Origin: Streptomyces caatingaensis
Lineage (GTDB): Bacteria > Actinomycetota > Actinomycetes > Streptomycetales > Streptomycetaceae
Assembly (NCBI RefSeq): GCF_001187435.1
Contig: NZ_LFXA01000003.1
Location: 1-64,000, forward strand
Length of the DNA: 64,000 bases
Direction of reading: 5' to 3'
Part shown: one piece after another, positions 1 to 8,757 of the stretch
Layout of the letters: each line of letters opens with the position of its first letter
Position numbering within the stretch: position 1 is the stretch's first letter
The notes under the pieces: generated by a model
Seen by the model: only the letters and a program-made list of their open reading frames with translations
What the model was told of the DNA's origin: nothing
Database searches by the model: none
Made by a program: the position numbers and the translations under genes

Positions 1-530
1 CGGCGCGCCAGGTCCTGGATGGCCTGCCCGGCGGGCTCGACCCAGACGGGCGGGACGAACAGCACGTTGAACAGCAGTCCGACGACGGCGCCGATCAGCG
101 TCTCCAGCACCCGGTCCCAGGCGGTGCTCGCGACGCGGGTGACGCCGAGGACGAGCATGGCGCTGATCGCCACCTCGGGCACGAACTCCCCCACGCGGAC
201 GAAGCGTCCGATGACCAGCGAGGCGAGGATGATCAACCCGAGGCTCCACCAGGTGAGGCCGACCAGCCAGCTGAAGCCGATGGCGATCAGGACGCCGGCG
301 ACGACGGAGTTGACCCGGCGGATGCCGGTGGTCAGCGTGGAGTAGAGGGTCACCTGGACGACGAGCAGGGCGGTGAGGGGCGCGGTCAGCGGGGCGGGTT
401 CGCTGCTGAGCGACAGCGCCACCACGTAGGAGATGACGGCGGCGGCCGTCGACCGGACCGTCTGCGCGACCGCGGGTTCCCGGCCGCGGCGGACCAGGGT
501 CGTCAGGGGTTCGGGAAGAAGATCACGCAC
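1..530 (-). CDS. Aromatic acid exporter (FUSC/ArAE-like) membrane protein, 3' end outside window
   Basis: The reverse strand is open from a GTG at 528-530 to the window edge, giving the first 176 residues. The visible part is strongly hydrophobic, with several membrane segments (about 30-50, 55-70, 80-105, 115-130 and 145-165) and a TxLLVVQVTLY/TTGIRRVNSVVAG stretch typical of the N-terminal membrane half of FUSC/aromatic-acid-exporter proteins. These proteins sit in the cytoplasmic membrane and are proposed to export aromatic compounds. The substrate cannot be told from sequence. The gene is transcribed away from the cold-shock gene, with about 220 bp between them. The C-terminal soluble half is missing because of the window edge. 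Confidence 0.75.
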   Translation of the reverse strand, partial: MRDLLPEPLTTLVRRGREPAVAQTVRSTAAAVISYVVALSLSSEPAPLTAPLTALLVVQVTLYSTLTTGIRRVNSVVAGVLIAIGFSWLVGLTWWSLGLIILASLVIGRFVRVGEFVPEVAISAMLVLGVTRVASTAWDRVLETLIGAVVGLLFNVLFVPPVWVEPAGQAIQDLAR

Positions 531-629
531 CGTAGACGTCTTCCCGGTCACCCGCACGGCAGACCGGAAGGCGGGGCCATGCCACCCGGCTGGTCGGCGG
601 ACGGGCGGGAACTCCCGTCCCGGAATCCG

Positions 630-645
630 CCAATAGGGGTATTGG
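630..645. promoter_or_regulatory. Inverted repeat in the exporter/cold-shock divergent promoter region
   Basis: CCAATA and TATTGG form a perfect 6-bp inverted repeat around GGGG, in an otherwise GC-rich intergenic region between two divergent genes. A TTGACA follows at 653-658 on the + strand but has no well-spaced -10. An operator is plausible; the binding protein is unknown. Confidence 0.35.
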
Positions 646-750
646 CAGGGGGTTGACAGGGGGATTGTGTCCGCCTGGGCTGCTGGGTATGGTCCGGACG
701 GGCCTTGCAACAGGGCCGCGCTGTCACGTGGTGTAGGTGGGGAATTGTCT

Positions 751-1167
751 GTGGTTACGGGTAAAATAATCCGGTTCGACGAGTTCCGGGGGTACGGTTT
801 CGTCGCCCCGGACACCGGCGGCGAGGATGTCTTCGTGCACGTCAACGACGTGCACGCGGACAAGCGCCTGATCGTGCCGGGGGCGTTCGTGGAATTCGTC
901 GTCGAGGAGGGCGAGCGGGGGCTGAAGGCCTCCCAGGTGCGCCTGATCGACCGGGGCGCCAGGGCGGTGGATTCACCGGCGCAGACCTTCGGCGGGCACG
1001 CGGCGGGCGACGACGGCGACTGCGATGTGCTGTCCGGGAAGGAATTCCTGGACGAGGTGACGGAATTGCTGCTCAGCGCCGCCCCGGCGATGACGGGTGA
1101 ACAGATCCTCCTCGTGCGCCAGCGCCTGGTGCGCCTCGCCGCCAACCACGGCTGGGTCGAGGCCTAG
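751..1167 (+). CDS. Cold-shock domain protein with C-terminal helical extension
   Basis: The 138-residue protein begins with a cold-shock domain (about residues 1-65) containing the RNA-binding motifs GYGFVAP and DVFVHV. After a short acidic linker comes a roughly 50-residue, probably helical tail (FLDEVTELLLSAAP...LVRLAANHGW). Plain CspA proteins are about 67 residues, so the tail roughly doubles the length; this longer form recurs in Streptomyces. It probably binds single-stranded nucleic acid in the cytoplasm. The frame is open upstream to 667, but GTG 751 follows a GGTGGGGAA ribosome site and starts exactly where the domain begins. A strong terminator follows the gene. Confidence 0.9.
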   Translation: MVTGKIIRFDEFRGYGFVAPDTGGEDVFVHVNDVHADKRLIVPGAFVEFVVEEGERGLKASQVRLIDRGARAVDSPAQTFGGHAAGDDGDCDVLSGKEFLDEVTELLLSAAPAMTGEQILLVRQRLVRLAANHGWVEA

Positions 1168-1186
1168 TCGCCCCAGCGGAAGGCCA

Positions 1187-1230
1187 ACGGGCCGCCGGCA
1201 CACGGTTGTTGCCGTGTGCCGGCGGCCCGT
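1187..1230. terminator. Bidirectional terminator between cold-shock and lipase genes
   Basis: A perfect 19-bp stem (1187-1205 with 1212-1230) closes a 6-nt loop TTGTTG. It lies between two convergent stop codons, so it can serve both genes. There is no U-tract, as is common in Streptomyces. Confidence 0.85.
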
Positions 1231-1238
1231 CGCCGTGT

Positions 1239-2552
1239 TCACGCGGCCGGGGACGCGCCGGACGGCGCGCAGCGGCCCGCCGGCCGTCCCCCGTGCCCGG
1301 CGAGGAAGGCGAGCACGTCGCAGACCGAGCGGCCGAGCACGTCGTCGTGCCCGCTGCCGGGGTACGTCCGTTCCGTCACCGCCGGGGAGCCCAGCGCCCG
1401 GAGGTTCCCGGCGACCTGCGCCGTCCACCGGGCCGGGACGTCCTGGTCGTCGCCGCCCTGGACGATCAGGACGGGGGCGGCTATCGCGGCGCGGTCCGGG
1501 TTGCCGTAGCCGGCCATCGTCCGGCCGAGGGCCGCGAGGCGGGACGGGCCGAAGGGCAGGGCCTGTTCGGTGGTGACGCCGGCCAGGGAGGGGTGCCGGT
1601 CCTTGAGGCACTCCCCGAAGACCCGGTCGGCGGTCCGCGCGGCGGCCGGGCCGAGGAGGCCGGGCAGGTCCACCGAGCGGTCGGCGGTGGCGAGCCCGGC
1701 CAGCGAGTAGAGCGCGAAGGTGAGTTGGGACGGCTCGTGGGAGGAGATGACGCCCGGGAGCATCGCGTCCAGGTGGCTGGCCGGGGCGACGGCCACGGCC
1801 CCTCCGAAGCGCAGCCCGGGCGCCCGTCCCGCCGCGCGGGCGGCGAACAGGGCCGCCTGTCCGCCCTGGGAGTGCCCGGCGGCGAACCAGGTCGCCGCCA
1901 GGCCGGGCACGATCCGCCGGGCGGCCAGGACGCTGTCGACCACCGCGTTCCCCTCGTCGGCCCCGACGAGGTAGCTGTGCATGCCGGGGGTGCCCAGCCC
2001 CGGGTAGTCCGTCGCGGCGACGGCGTAGCCGGCCTCGAGGAACGCGCGGATCTCCCGGACGTAGGCGGGGTCGCCGAGGTCCGCCGCGTGGGAGGGCGCA
2101 CAGGCGTCCGCGACGCCGGTGGTGCCGTGGGCCCACGCCACGACCGGGCGGCCCCCGTCCGGCGGGGGCCCGTCGGGGACGAGCAGGGTGGCGCTGACGG
2201 GGATGTCGGCGCCGCGGGAGTCGGCCGAGTGGTGGAGGACCGTCCACCGCCGGGCCCCCGCGAACGCCGCGTCGGGCCCCCGGTCGCGGACGGCGATCGG
2301 CGTCCCGCCGGGCGCGGGGGCGAGCGGCTGCGGTATCCGGTAGGTGAAGCCGGACGTCTCGACGGCGGGGAACCGGTCCCCGCCGCCCGCGCCCGCGCCG
2401 GACGGGCCGTCGCCGCAGCCCTGCGCCGTGGCGAGCAGCAGCGCGGCGCCCAGCGCGCCGCACACCGCCCTGGTCCGGCGGACGGCCGCCGCGCCCCTCG
2501 GCCGGGCCGGTATGTCCGTCAGACCTCTCGGTACGCCCGTCGGTATGCCCAC
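1239..2552 (-). CDS. Secreted or membrane-anchored lipase-family alpha/beta hydrolase
   Basis: This 437-residue protein has an N-terminal export signal (RRTR followed by a hydrophobic run ending ...ATAQGC) and then a secretory-lipase-like alpha/beta hydrolase domain. The nucleophile elbow is GHSQG; an AHGT loop may form the oxyanion hole; an Asp in GGDDQDVP and a His in GSGHDD fit the rest of the triad. It probably hydrolyses esters outside the cell. The Cys after the signal could be lipidated, but the lipobox is weak. The frame is open to 2591, but GTG 2552 follows a GAAGGGA ribosome site and is preferred. Substrate unknown. Confidence 0.8.
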   Translation of the reverse strand: MGIPTGVPRGLTDIPARPRGAAAVRRTRAVCGALGAALLLATAQGCGDGPSGAGAGGGDRFPAVETSGFTYRIPQPLAPAPGGTPIAVRDRGPDAAFAGARRWTVLHHSADSRGADIPVSATLLVPDGPPPDGGRPVVAWAHGTTGVADACAPSHAADLGDPAYVREIRAFLEAGYAVAATDYPGLGTPGMHSYLVGADEGNAVVDSVLAARRIVPGLAATWFAAGHSQGGQAALFAARAAGRAPGLRFGGAVAVAPASHLDAMLPGVISSHEPSQLTFALYSLAGLATADRSVDLPGLLGPAAARTADRVFGECLKDRHPSLAGVTTEQALPFGPSRLAALGRTMAGYGNPDRAAIAAPVLIVQGGDDQDVPARWTAQVAGNLRALGSPAVTERTYPGSGHDDVLGRSVCDVLAFLAGHGGRPAGRCAPSGASPAA

Positions 2553-2706
2553 AGCAGCCGTCCCTTCGCCGTGCCGCCCCCAGCGTCCCAACGCGCCGGG
2601 GGCGGCGCAGGACGGGTACGGCCGGACGGGTGACGCGGACGGCGGGCTCCGCAGGGGCGGCGCGGCGGCCGTCCGGGGTCAACGCCCCGGCGGCGCGGGC
2701 GAGTTG

Positions 2707-2952
2707 TCAGAGGTAGACGACGCGCACGATCGTGAGCGTCAGGACGCTGCGGCTGACGTAGTAGCGGATCAGGACGTCGGCGACGGTGGCCTCGCGCCGG
2801 TCCTTCTCCCGGCCGATGGGGGCGGATCCGCACCCGTAGGGGTGGTCGGCGACGAGCCGCATGGCCCGGTCGAACCGGGCCCGCAGGGAGGGGTCCATAC
2901 CGGTGCACGCCTGGTCGGCCGGAGGGGCGTACTGGATCCGGTACCCGCTCAC
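2707..2952 (-). CDS. RelE/ParE-like toxin of a small toxin-antitoxin pair
   Basis: The 81-residue basic protein shows the compact RelE/ParE pattern: an early helix (DPSLRARFDRAMRLVADHPYGCGS) followed by strands (REATVADVLIRYYVSRSVLTLTIVRVVYL) with the characteristic IRYYV...LTIVRV ending. Family members usually cleave mRNA at the ribosome (RelE) or poison gyrase (ParE); which applies cannot be decided here. Its GTG start overlaps the stop of the upstream gene as GTGA, so translation is probably coupled, as expected for a toxin following its antitoxin. Confidence 0.7.
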   Translation of the reverse strand: MSGYRIQYAPPADQACTGMDPSLRARFDRAMRLVADHPYGCGSAPIGREKDRREATVADVLIRYYVSRSVLTLTIVRVVYL

Positions 2953-3224
2953 ACCGCCCCCGGGCGGCCCGCGCCGGCCGGAACGGCGCCGACGTCCTCA
3001 CCGCGCGCCAGGCGCTCGAACAGCTCCTCGTCCTCGCGGTCCGCGTCCGTGGCGGCCAGGGCCCAGCGGACGAGGGCGGCCGGCAGCTCGGCCGTCGGCA
3101 GGTGCGGGATCTCCTCGTCGAAGTCGCGCACCTGGTCCTCGTCGAGCGCGGAGCGGATCCCGGCGATGGTGGCGGGCAGTTCCACCAGCTCCCCGCCGAT
3201 CACGGTCTTCATCGTCACATCCAC
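2949..3224 (-). CDS. Putative antitoxin partner
   Basis: This 91-residue acidic protein (many Asp/Glu, e.g. DEDQVRDFDEEIPHL and DADREDEELFERLARGED) lies directly upstream of the RelE/ParE-like toxin and overlaps it by 4 nt. Acidic character, small size, first position in the pair and coupling all fit an antitoxin, but no known DNA-binding fold is recognisable. The frame is open to 3374; GTG 3224 follows GAGGAGGAA at good spacing and is chosen. An internal ATG at 3215 is the alternative. Confidence 0.6.
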   Translation of the reverse strand: MDVTMKTVIGGELVELPATIAGIRSALDEDQVRDFDEEIPHLPTAELPAALVRWALAATDADREDEELFERLARGEDVGAVPAGAGRPGAV

Positions 3225-3364
3225 GGCTTCCTCCTCGGGCCCGCGGGACACCGTACGGCAGTCGCCGCGGGAGGGCCACGCGTTCGCGGTGCGCGGTGTG
3301 TCCACGACCCGTCCATGGCTTTGAATGGACACGACGACCTGTCGACCCGTCCGGAGGCCCTGCC

Positions 3365-4558
3365 GTGGTCGCACCGCCCCTCCCCCGCACCGGCCGCCTC
3401 GCCGCGGCGAGCGTCGGCTTCGCGTTCTGGATCACCATGGTGGGCACCACGGCCCCGACGCCGCTGTACCCGCTCTACGGCGAGGAGTTCGGCTTCACGC
3501 CGTTCACCGTGACCGTGGTCTTCGCCGTCTACGCCGTCGGGGTCGTGCTCGGCCTGCTGCTGCTCGGACGGCTCTCGGACCAGATCGGCCGGCGTCCGGT
3601 GCTCGTGCTGTCCACGCTGCTGTCCGCGGCGGCCGCGCTGGTGTTCCTGCTCGCGCACGACCTGGGCGTCATGCTCGTCGGCCGGGTGCTCTCCGGCTTC
3701 TCCGCCGCGCTGGTCACCGGCGCGGCGACGGCCGCGCTCACCGAGATCCTCGGCCACGGCCGCCGGATCGGACCGGCCACACTCGCGCTCTTCGCCAACA
3801 TGGGCGGGCTGGGCTGCGGAACGCTGCTGGCGGGCGTCCTCGCCGACACCGCGCTGGCGCCGCTGCGCACCCCGTGGGCGGTGCTGCTCGTCCTGGCCGT
3901 CGCCGGGCTGGTCGCCGTCGCCCTCACGCCCGAGAGCTCGGAGCACCGCCCGGGCTTCACCCCGCGCGTCCAGCCGCTGCACGTCCCCGCCGGGATCCGT
4001 TCGGACTTCCTGCGCTCGGCCATGGCGGGCGGCGCGGGCTTCGCGGTGCTGGGGGTGCTCGGGGCCGTGACGGGGCTGTTCATGACGGACGTGCTGCGGG
4101 ACACCGGTCATGTGCTCACGGGGGTCGTCGTCTTCACGGCCTTCGCGTGCACGGCGCTGGGGCAGTTGCTGGTGCGGGTGCTGCGGGCGGGGACGGCGTT
4201 GCCCGCGGCCTGCCTCGGGCTCGTCCTGGCCGCGGCGCTCATCGCCACGGCGATGGGGACGCGGGTGCTCGCGCCGCTCGTCGCCGGGGCCGCCGTCAAC
4301 GGCCTGGCCACGGGGGTGGCCATGGGCCACGGGCTCGGGACGATCACCACGCGGGGGGATCCGGAGCACCGGGGGGCGGCCGTGTCCACCTTCTTCGCGA
4401 TCCTGTACACGTTTCTGGCGCTGCCGACGATCGGTGTCGGCGTGCTCATCCGGGAGACGAGCCTGCGCCCGGCCGGGGAGGTCTTCAGCGCGGCCGTGGG
4501 GGCGCTGGCCCTCGCGGTGCTGATGAGCCTGGTGCGCGGGCGCGGCGGGGGGAGCTGA
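3365..4558 (+). CDS. MFS transporter
   Basis: A 397-residue protein with about 12 membrane segments. The MFS signature GRLSDQIGRRPVL lies between segments 2 and 3, and an early TTAPTPLYPLY stretch is common in drug/proton antiporters of this superfamily. It probably exports a small molecule using the proton gradient; the substrate is unknown. The much longer open frame upstream (from 2861) is rejected: GTG 3365 has GGAGG 7 nt upstream, and hydrophobic sequence starts right after it. It is divergent from the toxin-antitoxin pair. Confidence 0.85.
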   Translation: MVAPPLPRTGRLAAASVGFAFWITMVGTTAPTPLYPLYGEEFGFTPFTVTVVFAVYAVGVVLGLLLLGRLSDQIGRRPVLVLSTLLSAAAALVFLLAHDLGVMLVGRVLSGFSAALVTGAATAALTEILGHGRRIGPATLALFANMGGLGCGTLLAGVLADTALAPLRTPWAVLLVLAVAGLVAVALTPESSEHRPGFTPRVQPLHVPAGIRSDFLRSAMAGGAGFAVLGVLGAVTGLFMTDVLRDTGHVLTGVVVFTAFACTALGQLLVRVLRAGTALPAACLGLVLAAALIATAMGTRVLAPLVAGAAVNGLATGVAMGHGLGTITTRGDPEHRGAAVSTFFAILYTFLALPTIGVGVLIRETSLRPAGEVFSAAVGALALAVLMSLVRGRGGGS

Positions 4559-4657
4559 CGCCGCGTCGCCCCCGTGGGCCGGCCGTCACGGCCGGCGCCC
4601 CCGGCCCGCGCCGTAGAGTGGCCCATACACGTACATGATCAAGAGAAGGGCAGTGCC

Positions 4658-5743
4658 GTGGCACAGGAAGTCCGTGGCGTGGTGGCACCGGGGAAGAACG
4701 AGCCGGTGCGGGTGGAGACCATCGTCGTGCCGGACCCGGGGCCCGGGGAGGCCGTGGTGAGGGTGCAGGCGTGCGGCGTGTGCCACACCGACCTGCACTA
4801 CAAGCAGGGCGGCATCAACGACGACTTCCCCTTCCTGCTGGGCCACGAGGCCGCCGGCGTGGTGGAGTCCGTCGGCGAGGGCGTCACCGAGGTGGCGCCC
4901 GGCGACTTCGTCGTCCTCAACTGGCGCGCGGTGTGCGGCCAGTGCCGGGCCTGCCGGCGCGGCCGCCCGCAGTACTGCTTCGCCACGCACAACGCGCAGC
5001 AGCGGATGACCCTGACCGACGGCACGGAGCTCACCGCGGCCCTGGGCATCGGCGCGTTCGCCGAGAAGACCCTCGTCGCGGCCGGCCAGTGCACCAAGGT
5101 GGACCCGGCCGCCTCCCCCGCCGTCGCCGGGCTGCTCGGCTGCGGCGTCATGGCGGGCATCGGCGCCGCCCTCAACACCGGCGGTGTGACGCGCGGCGAC
5201 TCGGTCGCGGTCATCGGCTGCGGCGGTGTCGGCGACGCGGCCATCGCGGGCTCCCGCCTCGCCGGGGCGGCCCGGATCATCGCCGTCGACATCGACGGGC
5301 GCAAGCTGGAGACCGCCCTGCGCATGGGCGCCACCCACACCGTCGACTCGCGCGCCACGGACCCGGTCGAGGCCATCCGCGAGCTGACCGGCGGCTTCGG
5401 CGCGGACGTCGTCATCGACGCGGTCGGCCGCCCCGAGACCTACGAACAGGCCTTCTACGCCCGCGACTTGGCCGGAACAGTCGTCCTGGTCGGCGTGCCC
5501 ACCCCCGAGATGCGCATCGACCTGCCGCTGCTGGACGTCTTCGGGCGCGGCGGCGCGCTGAAGTCGTCCTGGTACGGCGACTGCCTGCCGTCGCGGGACT
5601 TCCCCATGCTGATCGACCTGCACCTCCAGGGCCGGCTGGACCTGGGGTCGTTCGTCTCGGAGACCATCGGCCTGGACGACGTCGAGGCGGCCTTCGACCG
5701 CATGCACGCGGGCGACGTCCTGCGCTCGGTGGTGGTCCTGTGA
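4658..5743 (+). CDS. mscR: S-(hydroxymethyl)mycothiol dehydrogenase (mycothiol-dependent formaldehyde dehydrogenase)
   Basis: This 361-residue class III-like zinc alcohol dehydrogenase has the catalytic-zinc Cys in ACGVCHTD, the GHEAAGVV motif, the complete structural-zinc site [15 protein letters not shown], and a Rossmann motif GCGGVGDAA followed by the NAD-binding Asp. It oxidises the formaldehyde-mycothiol adduct to S-formylmycothiol with NAD. GTG 4658 follows GAGAAGGG. Its stop overlaps the start of the next gene by 4 nt (GTGA); that gene is an MBL hydrolase, the usual neighbour, which supports a formaldehyde-detoxification pair over a generic alcohol dehydrogenase. Confidence 0.88.
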   Translation: MAQEVRGVVAPGKNEPVRVETIVVPDPGPGEAVVRVQACGVCHTDLHYKQGGINDDFPFLLGHEAAGVVESVGEGVTEVAPGDFVVLNWRAVCGQCRACRRGRPQYCFATHNAQQRMTLTDGTELTAALGIGAFAEKTLVAAGQCTKVDPAASPAVAGLLGCGVMAGIGAALNTGGVTRGDSVAVIGCGGVGDAAIAGSRLAGAARIIAVDIDGRKLETALRMGATHTVDSRATDPVEAIRELTGGFGADVVIDAVGRPETYEQAFYARDLAGTVVLVGVPTPEMRIDLPLLDVFGRGGALKSSWYGDCLPSRDFPMLIDLHLQGRLDLGSFVSETIGLDDVEAAFDRMHAGDVLRSVVVL

Positions 5744-6372
5744 CGGCCGCGCGCGTCGACCACCTCGTCACGTCCGGCACGTTCTCCCTCGACGGGGGCG
5801 TCTGGGACGTCGAGAACAACGTCTGGATCGTGGGCGACGACCACGAGGCGATCGTCATCGACGCGGCGCACGACGCGGACGCCGTCGCGGCGGCGGTCGG
5901 CGGCCGCCGGCTGCTGGCCGTGGTGTGCACCCACGCCCACGACGACCACGTCAACGCCGCTCCCGCGCTCGCCGGCCGCACGGGCGCGCCGGTCCTCCTG
6001 CACCCGGCCGACCTGCCGCTGTGGGAGCGCACCCACCCGGACCGGGCGCCGGACGGGGAGTTGACGGATGGTCAGGTGCTGCGGGTGGCCGGTGTCGAGC
6101 TGACGGTGCTGCACACGCCGGGCCACGCGCCGGGCGCCGTCTGCCTGTACGCGCCCGCGCTGGGCACGGTGTTCACCGGGGACACGCTCTTCCGGGGCGG
6201 GCCGGGCGCGACCGGCCGTTCGTTCTCCGACTTCCCCACGATCATCGGCTCGATCCGGGACCGGCTGCTGTCCCTGGACCCGTCGACGGTGGTGCGCACC
6301 GGGCACGGGGAGTCCACCACGATCGGCGAGGAGGCCCCGCACCTGGAGGAGTGGATCGCCCGCGGGCACTGA
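5740..6372 (+). CDS. MBL-fold hydrolase, probable partner of the mycothiol dehydrogenase
   Basis: This 210-residue metallo-beta-lactamase-fold protein has the metal-binding motif THAHDDH, a downstream His in HTPGHAPG, the Asp ligand in FTGDTLF and the final His in GHGE, the glyoxalase II-like arrangement. It overlaps mscR by 4 nt and is clearly co-transcribed. A reasonable inference is hydrolysis of S-formylmycothiol to formate and mycothiol, completing formaldehyde detoxification. The family alone does not prove that substrate; another thioester is possible. Confidence 0.82.
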   Translation: MTAARVDHLVTSGTFSLDGGVWDVENNVWIVGDDHEAIVIDAAHDADAVAAAVGGRRLLAVVCTHAHDDHVNAAPALAGRTGAPVLLHPADLPLWERTHPDRAPDGELTDGQVLRVAGVELTVLHTPGHAPGAVCLYAPALGTVFTGDTLFRGGPGATGRSFSDFPTIIGSIRDRLLSLDPSTVVRTGHGESTTIGEEAPHLEEWIARGH

Positions 6373-6436
6373 CCGGCGGGGGTTCCCGGGCGTACGATCG
6401 AACCGGGAACGATCATCCGAAGGGCGGGGAGGCACC

Positions 6437-7084
6437 GTGGAGACCGCGGACCTGGTCGAGGTCACCGACGCCGGTGAACTGAGGGAGTTGCTGGGCGAGC
6501 CGCAGCGGCGCGTGGTGGAGAAGGTCCGCCACCGCCTGCTGGACCTCGACCGGGAGTGGCTGGCGCAGTCGCCGTTCTGCCTGGTGGCCACCTCGGACGC
6601 GGACGGCAACTGCGACGTCTCCCCCAAGGGCGACCCGGCCGGACACCTCGCCCTCGTCCTGGACGACACGACGATCGCCCTCCCCGAACGCCCGGGCAAC
6701 CGGCGGGCGGACGGGTTCCTCAACATCCTGTCCAACCCGCACGTCGGGCTGGTCTTCCTGATCCCCGGCATCGGCGAGACCCTGCGCGTCAACGGCCGGG
6801 CGCGGCTGGTGCGCGAGGCGCCGTTCTTCGACCGGATGGTGGTCAAGGGCCACCGTCCGGTCCTCGCGCTCGTCGTCGAGATCGAGGAGATCTTCCACCA
6901 CTGCCCGAAGGCGTTCCTGCGCTCCGGGCTGTGGAAGCCGCAGACCTGGACCCCCGAGGTGATGATGGCGCGGATCCGGGCCGCCGAGGGGCGTCCGGTC
7001 CCGGAGAAGGCGCGGGAGGAGCTGGGGGCTGAGCTGGAGGAGCGCTACCGCACCCAGTACGCCGACCGCCTCTACCGCGGCTGA
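6437..7084 (+). CDS. FMN-dependent PPOX-type flavoprotein (MSMEG_1061-like)
   Basis: A 215-residue split-barrel protein of the pyridoxamine-phosphate-oxidase-like superfamily. The pattern VATSDADGNCDVSPKGDPAG, LPERPGNRRADGFLNILSNPHVGLVFLIPG matches the MSMEG_1061-type subgroup, which binds FMN or F420; the physiological reaction is not established. GTG 6437 follows GGGGAGG. An 8-bp hairpin (GTTCCCGG/CCGGGAAC) lies in the short gap upstream. The last 13 bp overlap the end of the opposing acyl-CoA ligase gene. Confidence 0.8.
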   Translation: METADLVEVTDAGELRELLGEPQRRVVEKVRHRLLDLDREWLAQSPFCLVATSDADGNCDVSPKGDPAGHLALVLDDTTIALPERPGNRRADGFLNILSNPHVGLVFLIPGIGETLRVNGRARLVREAPFFDRMVVKGHRPVLALVVEIEEIFHHCPKAFLRSGLWKPQTWTPEVMMARIRAAEGRPVPEKAREELGAELEERYRTQYADRLYRG

Positions 7085-8667
7085 CGGGGCACCCGCTCGC
7101 GGGCCCCGTGCGCCGCCCGCAGCGCGTTCTTGTCCACCTTTCCCGTCGCGTTGCGCGGCAGCCGCGTCACCAGGGCGACGCCGCGCGGGCACTTGTAGCC
7201 GGCGAGGTGCCCGCGGCAGAACGCGTCCAGCCCGGCCTCCTCGACGCGCGCGCCGTCCCGGGCCACGACGACGGCCAGCACCGACTCGCCCCAGACCTCG
7301 TCGGGGACGCCGATCACCGCGGCCTCGGCGACGGCGGGGTGTTCGGCGAGGACGCGTTCCACCTCCGCCGAATAGACGTTCTCGCCGCCGGAGATGATGA
7401 GGTCCTTGAGCCGGTCCTCGACGTAGAGGAAGCCGTCCTCGTCGGCGCGGACCACGTCGCCGGTGCGCAGCCAGCCGTCCTCGGTGACCGTCTCCGCGGT
7501 GGCCTCGGGCCGGCCGAGGTAGCCCTTCATCCGCTGCGCCGTGCGCACCCACAGTTCGCCGGTGCGGCCGAGCGGCACGGCGGCGCCGGTCGCGGGATCG
7601 GCGACGCGGGCCTCCACACCGGGCAGCGGCCGCCCCGCGGAGGCGAGCCGGCGGGCCTGGGCCGGGTCGCGGTGGACGGCGGGGTCCAACGCCGTGACGG
7701 CGCCGGAGAGTTCGGTCATGCCGTAGACCTGGACGAAGCGGAAGGCGGGAAAGCGGTCGAGCGCCTCCCGCAGGAGCGGCAGGGGCATCGGCGAGGCGCC
7801 GTACAGGAGATGCCGCAGCCGCCCGAAGGCGTCCGCCGGCGCCGTGCCGGCGCGCAGCACGCCGGGCAGCATGGCGGGGACGAGGAGGGTGTGCGTCGCG
7901 CCGTCGCCGACGGCGCGGCAGAGCGCCTCCGGCGCGGGGTCGCGCAGCAGGTGCGTCGCCGCGCCGGCGGCCATGCCGTACAGGGCGTAGCCGATGCCGC
8001 CGACGTGGAAGAGGGGCAGGGGGACGAGGTTGCGGTCCCCGGGCCCGATGGGTGCCGCGGCCCTCAGGGCGGCGGCGCCCGACAGCAGGCCGCGGTGGGT
8101 GAGTTCGGCCCCCTTGGGGAAGCCGGTGGTGCCGGAGGTGTAGAGGACGAGGCAGGTGTCGTCGGGGGCGATGTCGTCGAGCGGGGGCAGGGGGTCGGCG
8201 CGGGCGAGCAGCGGTTCGTACGCGTCGTCCGCTCCCCCGGTCACCACCAGGCGCGGCGGGGCGGGCAGTTCGGCGAGGGCGCGCCGGGCGGTCTCCGCGC
8301 TGCCGCTGTCGGCGAGGAGGACGACGGGGGCGGAGTCCCCGACGGCGTAGGCGAGTTCGGCGGGGGCCAGGCGCCGGTTGAGGACGACGGTGGCCGCCCC
8401 GGCGCCGGCCGCCGCGAGGAAGGTCTCCAGGCAGACCGGGTCGTTGCGGCCGAGGTGGGCGACGCGGTCGCCGCGGCGGACGCCGAGGGCGCGCAGCGCG
8501 CCCCTCGACCGGTCGGCGCGTTCGGCGAGCCGGCGCCAGGTCCACCGGCGGCCGTCGCAGGCGAGGGCCTCGGCGGCGGGTCCGCGGGCGGCCCAGTGGC
8601 CGGGCACGTGGTGGACCAGATCGGCCGGTGGGCCGGACGGCGGCTGTGGTGCGGACGGGCTGGGCAT
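7072..8667 (-). CDS. Acyl-CoA synthetase (AMP-binding, fatty-acid CoA ligase-like)
   Basis: This 531-residue adenylate-forming enzyme has the P-loop-like motif YTSGTTGFPKG near residue 185, the core motif VYGMTELSG near 315, GELWVRTAQRMKGYL and GWLRTGDVVRADEDGFLYVEDRLKD near 405-430, and the C-terminal catalytic Lys in NATGKVDK. It activates a carboxylic acid with ATP and transfers it to CoA. The acid cannot be inferred, though the stand-alone form and length suit a fatty or aryl acid. It converges on the PPOX gene with a 13-bp 3' overlap. Confidence 0.88.
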   Translation of the reverse strand: MPSPSAPQPPSGPPADLVHHVPGHWAARGPAAEALACDGRRWTWRRLAERADRSRGALRALGVRRGDRVAHLGRNDPVCLETFLAAAGAGAATVVLNRRLAPAELAYAVGDSAPVVLLADSGSAETARRALAELPAPPRLVVTGGADDAYEPLLARADPLPPLDDIAPDDTCLVLYTSGTTGFPKGAELTHRGLLSGAAALRAAAPIGPGDRNLVPLPLFHVGGIGYALYGMAAGAATHLLRDPAPEALCRAVGDGATHTLLVPAMLPGVLRAGTAPADAFGRLRHLLYGASPMPLPLLREALDRFPAFRFVQVYGMTELSGAVTALDPAVHRDPAQARRLASAGRPLPGVEARVADPATGAAVPLGRTGELWVRTAQRMKGYLGRPEATAETVTEDGWLRTGDVVRADEDGFLYVEDRLKDLIISGGENVYSAEVERVLAEHPAVAEAAVIGVPDEVWGESVLAVVVARDGARVEEAGLDAFCRGHLAGYKCPRGVALVTRLPRNATGKVDKNALRAAHGARERVPRQPR

Positions 8668-8757
8668 CGGCTCCCCCCGGTCGTCGCTGCGCCGCGCAGC
8701 CTAACGCCCGGGGCCGGCCGGTGCCATACCGCCCGGCCCGCGGTCCGTGGGCTCCGG

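Noticed and set aside
651..693. TTGACA plus TATGGT as a housekeeping promoter for the cold-shock gene
   Set aside because: The spacer would be about 29 bp, far too long for a sigma-70-type promoter.
973..2682. 569-codon reverse-strand open frame across the cold-shock and lipase genes
   Set aside because: Arg/Pro/Gly-rich sequence in a frame shadowing the lipase gene; no ribosome site or recognisable domain. Long shadow frames are normal at this GC content.
2861..3364. N-terminal extension of the MFS transporter
   Set aside because: Arg/Pro-rich and antisense to the toxin-antitoxin genes; the GTG at 3365 with GGAGG is a better start.
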